7,200 nucleotides of DNA from Caldilineaceae bacterium (lineage in GTDB: Bacteria; Chloroflexota; Anaerolineae; Caldilineales; Caldilineaceae): the NCBI GenBank assembly GCA_012032975.1, contig JAAUPU010000135.1:1-7200 (forward strand), read 5' to 3'. The translations under genes and the position numbers were made by a program. Shown here in pieces: positions 5,118 to 7,200 of this stretch. Under the pieces are notes generated by a model, which saw nothing but the letters and a program-made list of their open reading frames with translations, made no database searches and was not told where the DNA came from. The stretch's first letter is position 1, and each line of letters starts with the position of its first letter.

Positions 5118-5213
5118 GTGAAAGCGAGTGAGAAGTTTAGCCAAGCCATCGTTAGTTTGACGCTGGTGGCCATGTGGGGCGGTTTCGTTTGGTGTTTCTG
5201 GACACTCACATAG
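5118..5213 (+). CDS. 31-aa single-pass membrane peptide
   Basis: GTG 5118 has an ideal AGGAG (5107-5111) 6 bases upstream and the frame ends at TAG 5211-5213. Residues 1-9 are charged and polar (KASEKFSQ). Residues 10-31 form one hydrophobic segment containing MWGGFVWCFWTLT, so the likely topology is a single helix with a cytoplasmic N terminus. The W-G-G inside the helix and the total length recall the small accessory subunits of secondary transporters such as the MetS family, but no transporter lies next to it and the resemblance is weak. It has its own promoter and leader and is followed by a hairpin at 5245-5266, so it appears to be a single-gene transcript. The strong ribosome site and clean membrane design argue for a real gene. 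Confidence 0.55.
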   Translation: MKASEKFSQAIVSLTLVAMWGGFVWCFWTLT

Positions 5214-5244
5214 CCTGTACAGAACAATCAATCTTACATTGGAG

Positions 5245-5266
5245 AGCCTCTGCGTTGGCGGAGGCT
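5245..5266 (+). terminator. hairpin after the 31-aa gene
   Basis: AGCCTCTGC (5245-5253) pairs with GCGGAGGCT (5258-5266) over nine positions with one G-U and a GTTG loop. It lies 32 bases after the stop codon. No T tract follows, so it may protect the 3' end or be a weak terminator. Confidence 0.4.
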
Positions 5267-5291
5267 TCAGCCAAGGCTTGCGTACGTCCTG

Positions 5292-5300
5292 TGGTATAGT
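5292..5300 (+). promoter_or_regulatory. orphan extended -10 element
   Basis: TGGTATAGT matches an extended -10 (TG-N-TATAGT). No good -35 is seen at the right spacing. On this strand no gene follows for more than 700 bases, and the fragment of a minus-strand gene begins about 20 bases later, so this may be a promoter cut off from its gene by rearrangement. Confidence 0.3.
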
Positions 5301-5313
5301 GCTCCGCTAATGT

Positions 5314-5661
5314 TCATCTATCAACTCGTATGACCCCAGGTTGAATATCTTCCGCAAAAATGGTCACGCCGATAAAAGAGATAGTCAGTAGAATATTATC
5401 GGCCGTCGGTCGACTCAACTCGTCAATCAAGCTAGCCACCAGTGTGGCCATGGCTGGTCCGGCCACGCTGGCCACGCCGGTGATAACCTGCCCGACGGCG
5501 GCCTCTCTGCCGGAGGCACGGCCGGCAAGCCCAATGGCAAACAGCAGCAACGGTCCTAAAGAAATAATGCCATGATAAGCAATCGCCGCAGCGTGAGACG
5601 AACCGTCGTGGCGTTCAAAGTTATGGACAATTTCAGTGCTTAACTTGACGAGTTGTCTCAT
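5314..5661 (-). pseudogene. BrkB/YihY-family membrane protein, N-terminal fragment
   Basis: The first 105 or so residues fit the start of the YihY/BrkB family, inner-membrane proteins of unclear function (once called RNase BN). HNFERHDGSSHAAAIAYHG and IISLGPLLLFAIGLAGRASG match the conserved N-terminal region, where family members read like 'AAALAYYALFSLAPLLLLAI'. A second long hydrophobic stretch (GVASVAGPAMATLVASLID) and LLTISFIGVTIF follow. After IFA the sequence becomes unrelated (EDIQPGVIRVDR) and stops at 5314. The family is usually 270-320 residues, so roughly two thirds are missing. ATG 5661 has no strong ribosome site. A near-consensus promoter lies about 55 bases upstream on the same strand. 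Confidence 0.7.
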
Positions 5662-5713
5662 ACGCTTGGAACGCAGTCTACGTGATGACAGGCTACTTGA
5701 TGACCATGAGAGT

Positions 5714-5746
5714 AGGCATATTATGCCTCCTTGTTCAGTTTGTCAA
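5714..5746 (-). promoter_or_regulatory. near-consensus sigma-70 promoter with palindrome over the -10
   Basis: On the minus strand TTGACA (5746-5741), a 17-base spacer and TAATAT (5723-5718) match consensus -35 and -10 elements. A perfect 7-1-7 palindrome, AGGCATATTATGCCT (5714-5728), covers the -10, where a repressor site would lie. It points at the BrkB-like fragment. The same bases also encode the end of the TPR tail reading frame, and AAGGAGG lies inside the spacer, so the match could be partly accidental. Confidence 0.5.
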
Positions 5747-6070
5747 CCGTCGCCAACATCTCTGGATTGGCGGGAATGTCGCTCATGCTGTGATGGTCTG
5801 GCTAAAGTAAGCCGCCGCTTGGGCCATGTCCCCGCGCGCTTCGGCGATGCTGCCCAGCAAAAAAGTGACTTGTGCATCCTGCGGAGCGCTGACTAGCGCC
5901 TGCTGCGCCGCCTCTTCAGCGCCACTCAAGTTTCCGACCTGCAGGCGGTCGTTGCCGACCACTAACCAGAAATCTGTTGGTTGATCAGCGAATTGTTGTT
6001 GCGCCTGCGCCAGGATCGTGGCCGCCTGGGTGAAGATGCGATCTTGGTGCAGTCCGTCGAAAGCGTACAA
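5721..6070 (-). pseudogene. TPR-repeat protein, C-terminal fragment
   Basis: Two tetratricopeptide repeats are visible: FWLVVGNDRLQVGNLSGAEE with AAQQALVSAPQD, then AQVTFLLGSIAEARGDMAQA with AAYFSQTI, preceded by a helix TQAATILAQAQQQFADQP. Gly, Ala and Tyr/Phe fall at the usual TPR positions. The main frame stops at TGA 5785-5783 after QTITA. The next frame starts at the overlapping ATG 5786 and adds SDIPANPEMLATVDKLNKEA before TAA 5723-5721. This looks like the natural last helix, so a one-base shift at the tail is likely; a separate 21-codon overlapping gene is the alternative. The N-terminal part is missing. Upstream, around 6056-6088, the sequence changes into an unrelated gene on the other strand. 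Confidence 0.6.
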
Positions 6071-6346
6071 GACAAGCGCGCCTTCGACGACACCGGAGCA
6101 TGGGTTAGCCGCAGCGAATTACATGGACGCAAGATCACCACCGGCGGTGGCACCCCGATTGGCCGCATTGATGACATCACCCTGGGCGACAATGGCATGG
6201 TGCTGGATTTTACCTTGATTTGGACGCAGGTCGGCGGCCCGATTGGCGACAGTCTGCTCGTCACGCGCCGGGCAGTCATTGATCCAGACAATGAACTTGA
6301 TGTTATGATAGTAGACCTGGCCACGGCAGAGCAGCAGGTTGGATAG
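6071..6346 (+). pseudogene. PRC-barrel-like protein, C-terminal fragment
   Basis: From DKRAFDDTGAWVSRSELHGR the frame reads ITTGGGTPIGRIDDITLGDN, then GMVLDFTLIWTQVGGPIGDS, SLLVTRRAVIDPD and VMIVDLATAEQQVG before TAG 6344-6346. The pattern G-x-P-I-G-x-[IV]-D-D-[IV]-x-L-x-x-x-G-x-V-L-D-F is that of PRC-barrel domains, small beta-barrels found in stress and RNA-processing proteins. Such proteins in this phylum usually carry two copies, and only the second seems present. The open frame extends back to 5981, but that part is the shadow of the TPR fragment. The start of the gene is therefore lost at the head-to-head junction. It lies 16 bases before the nuclease-like gene. Confidence 0.6.
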
Positions 6347-6362
6347 ACGACAAAAATAGGTA

Positions 6363-7175
6363 ATGACGGTTTTTTCTTTACTGACCTTCAACTGTTTCGG
6401 CGGAGCGAACTGGACTACCCCGCGGCGACTGCGCGCACTGGCCCGTGAATTGGGACAGATGGCGCCGGAGGTGGTCTGTCTGCAAGAGGTGCAAACCCAT
6501 TATGCCCATCGCCTGCTCGTCCACACCTGTCGTAGCCATCCTGAACATGCCTCGGTGCCGAGCTTGTATGCCCCGCGTGGCGCGTTACTCACCCTGGCCC
6601 GCCTGCCGCTCAGCCAAACGCACTTCGTTCCTTACGAAACACAGGGGGAATGGCTTGGCCCGACACTGATGGATCGGCTGACCCAAAAGGGGATGCTGTT
6701 GACCCACCTCCACCATGCCGGCATCCCCATCATTGTGATCAACACCCACCTGCTCGCCAACTATTGGGCGAACTGGCGGCCAGAGAGCCGCCCGGCGCGC
6801 CAACAGCAGCGTCAACTACAGCAACTGGCCTCATTGGTGCGCGCCCAGCCATCAACGGCCCTGGTGCTTGTCGCCGGTGATTTTAACCTGCCGCGCAGCA
6901 GTTGGCTTTACGACGATTTTTTAACCCACAGCGGCATGTCTGATCTGCTGACGGACGACCCGCGGCCAACTTACCGACCCTTTCCGGGCGTCCCCGTTCG
7001 CTACGCCCTTCCGATTGACTTTGTCTTCATCCGTCCACCGCCTGATCTGCGGGTGCAAGCCGATGCCGACCTCTGCTTCAATGAAAAGTTCGCCTTTGCA
7101 GACGGTCGCCGGGGCTACCTCTCTGACCATCTTGGGGTGCGCGTGACGCTGCGCTGGCAAGTAAGTACACTGTAA
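6363..7175 (+). CDS. endonuclease/exonuclease/phosphatase-family protein, 270 aa
   Basis: A complete member of the metal-dependent EEP superfamily (DNase I, exonuclease III, sphingomyelinase and inositol-phosphatase relatives), which cleaves phosphodiester or phosphomonoester bonds. The signature residues appear in order: N10 (LLTFNCFGG), E42 (VVCLQEVQ), H129 (IVINTHLL), D173 and N175 (VLVAGDFNLP), D219 (LPIDFVFIRP) and D255-H256 (YLSDHLGVRV). The length is normal for a stand-alone domain. No signal peptide or membrane segment is seen, so it is probably cytoplasmic. Residues 50-100 lack the conserved strand patterns of DNA-repair exonuclease III, which favours a general phosphatase or phosphodiesterase; the substrate cannot be told from sequence. 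ATG 6363 is the natural start, though only a weak AGG precedes it. It may be transcribed with the PRC-barrel remnant 16 bases upstream. Confidence 0.88.
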   Translation: MTVFSLLTFNCFGGANWTTPRRLRALARELGQMAPEVVCLQEVQTHYAHRLLVHTCRSHPEHASVPSLYAPRGALLTLARLPLSQTHFVPYETQGEWLGPTLMDRLTQKGMLLTHLHHAGIPIIVINTHLLANYWANWRPESRPARQQQRQLQQLASLVRAQPSTALVLVAGDFNLPRSSWLYDDFLTHSGMSDLLTDDPRPTYRPFPGVPVRYALPIDFVFIRPPPDLRVQADADLCFNEKFAFADGRRGYLSDHLGVRVTLRWQVSTL

Positions 7176-7200
7176 ACAAAACAATATAGCATTGGCGCGT

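Noticed and set aside
5693..5719. Eight-codon minus-strand frame MPTLMVIK with AAGGAGG upstream
   Set aside because: The ribosome site is good, but the frame is too short to support and overlaps the palindrome and promoter; kept only as a possibility of a leader peptide.

Overview
The window looks like chromosomal accessory DNA from a GC-rich Chloroflexota bacterium, probably of the Anaerolineae/Caldilineae type. This rests on the kind of gene (MalT-like LuxR regulators with an AT-rich repeat in the linker, small Chloroflexota-type hypothetical proteins, PRC-barrel and TPR proteins). It also rests on the intergenic repeat styles (ATTTTRG runs, TTCTCTG/CAGAGAA palindromes, short tandem arrays of GACTCACGACTTTA). 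The assignment is by recognition only and was not checked against a database.

Layout. 1-409: 3' end of a LuxR-family regulator, broken by a 13-bp tandem duplication just before its DNA-binding domain. 410-765: non-coding, with three palindromes, a strong 15-bp hairpin, and an array of TCCCCAC heptamers spaced about one helical turn apart. 766-1849: a two-gene unit, an intact 94-aa conserved hypothetical protein followed by a multi-pass membrane protein that has lost one base near codon 161. 1850-2067: intergenic inverted repeat. 2068-2805: C-terminal half of an MFS (DHA2-like) transporter. 2828-3365 (minus): decayed tyrosine recombinase with a nonsense codon and an internal deletion. 3366-5340: a visibly AT-richer stretch with a 15-bp inverted repeat, a 57-aa charged protein followed by a single-domain response regulator, a 14-bp tandem repeat, and a promoter with 11-bp direct repeats leading through a structured leader to a 31-aa membrane peptide. 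5314-6070 (minus): fragments of a BrkB/YihY-like membrane protein and of a TPR protein. 6071-6346: C-terminal fragment of a PRC-barrel-like protein, joined head to head with the TPR fragment. 6363-7175: an intact endonuclease/exonuclease/phosphatase-family protein.

The overall picture is of a region that has been rearranged repeatedly. At least seven genes are broken or partial, an integrase remnant borders an AT-rich insert, and several junctions join unrelated gene pieces. Two of the lesions (the LuxR and membrane-protein frameshifts) are small enough to be assembly errors.

The best candidates for something undescribed are the PhoB-type 11-bp repeat promoter with its leader and 31-aa membrane peptide (4947-5213), the 57-aa protein/receiver pair (3925-4566), and the helically phased TCCCCAC array upstream of the 94-aa gene (608-682).
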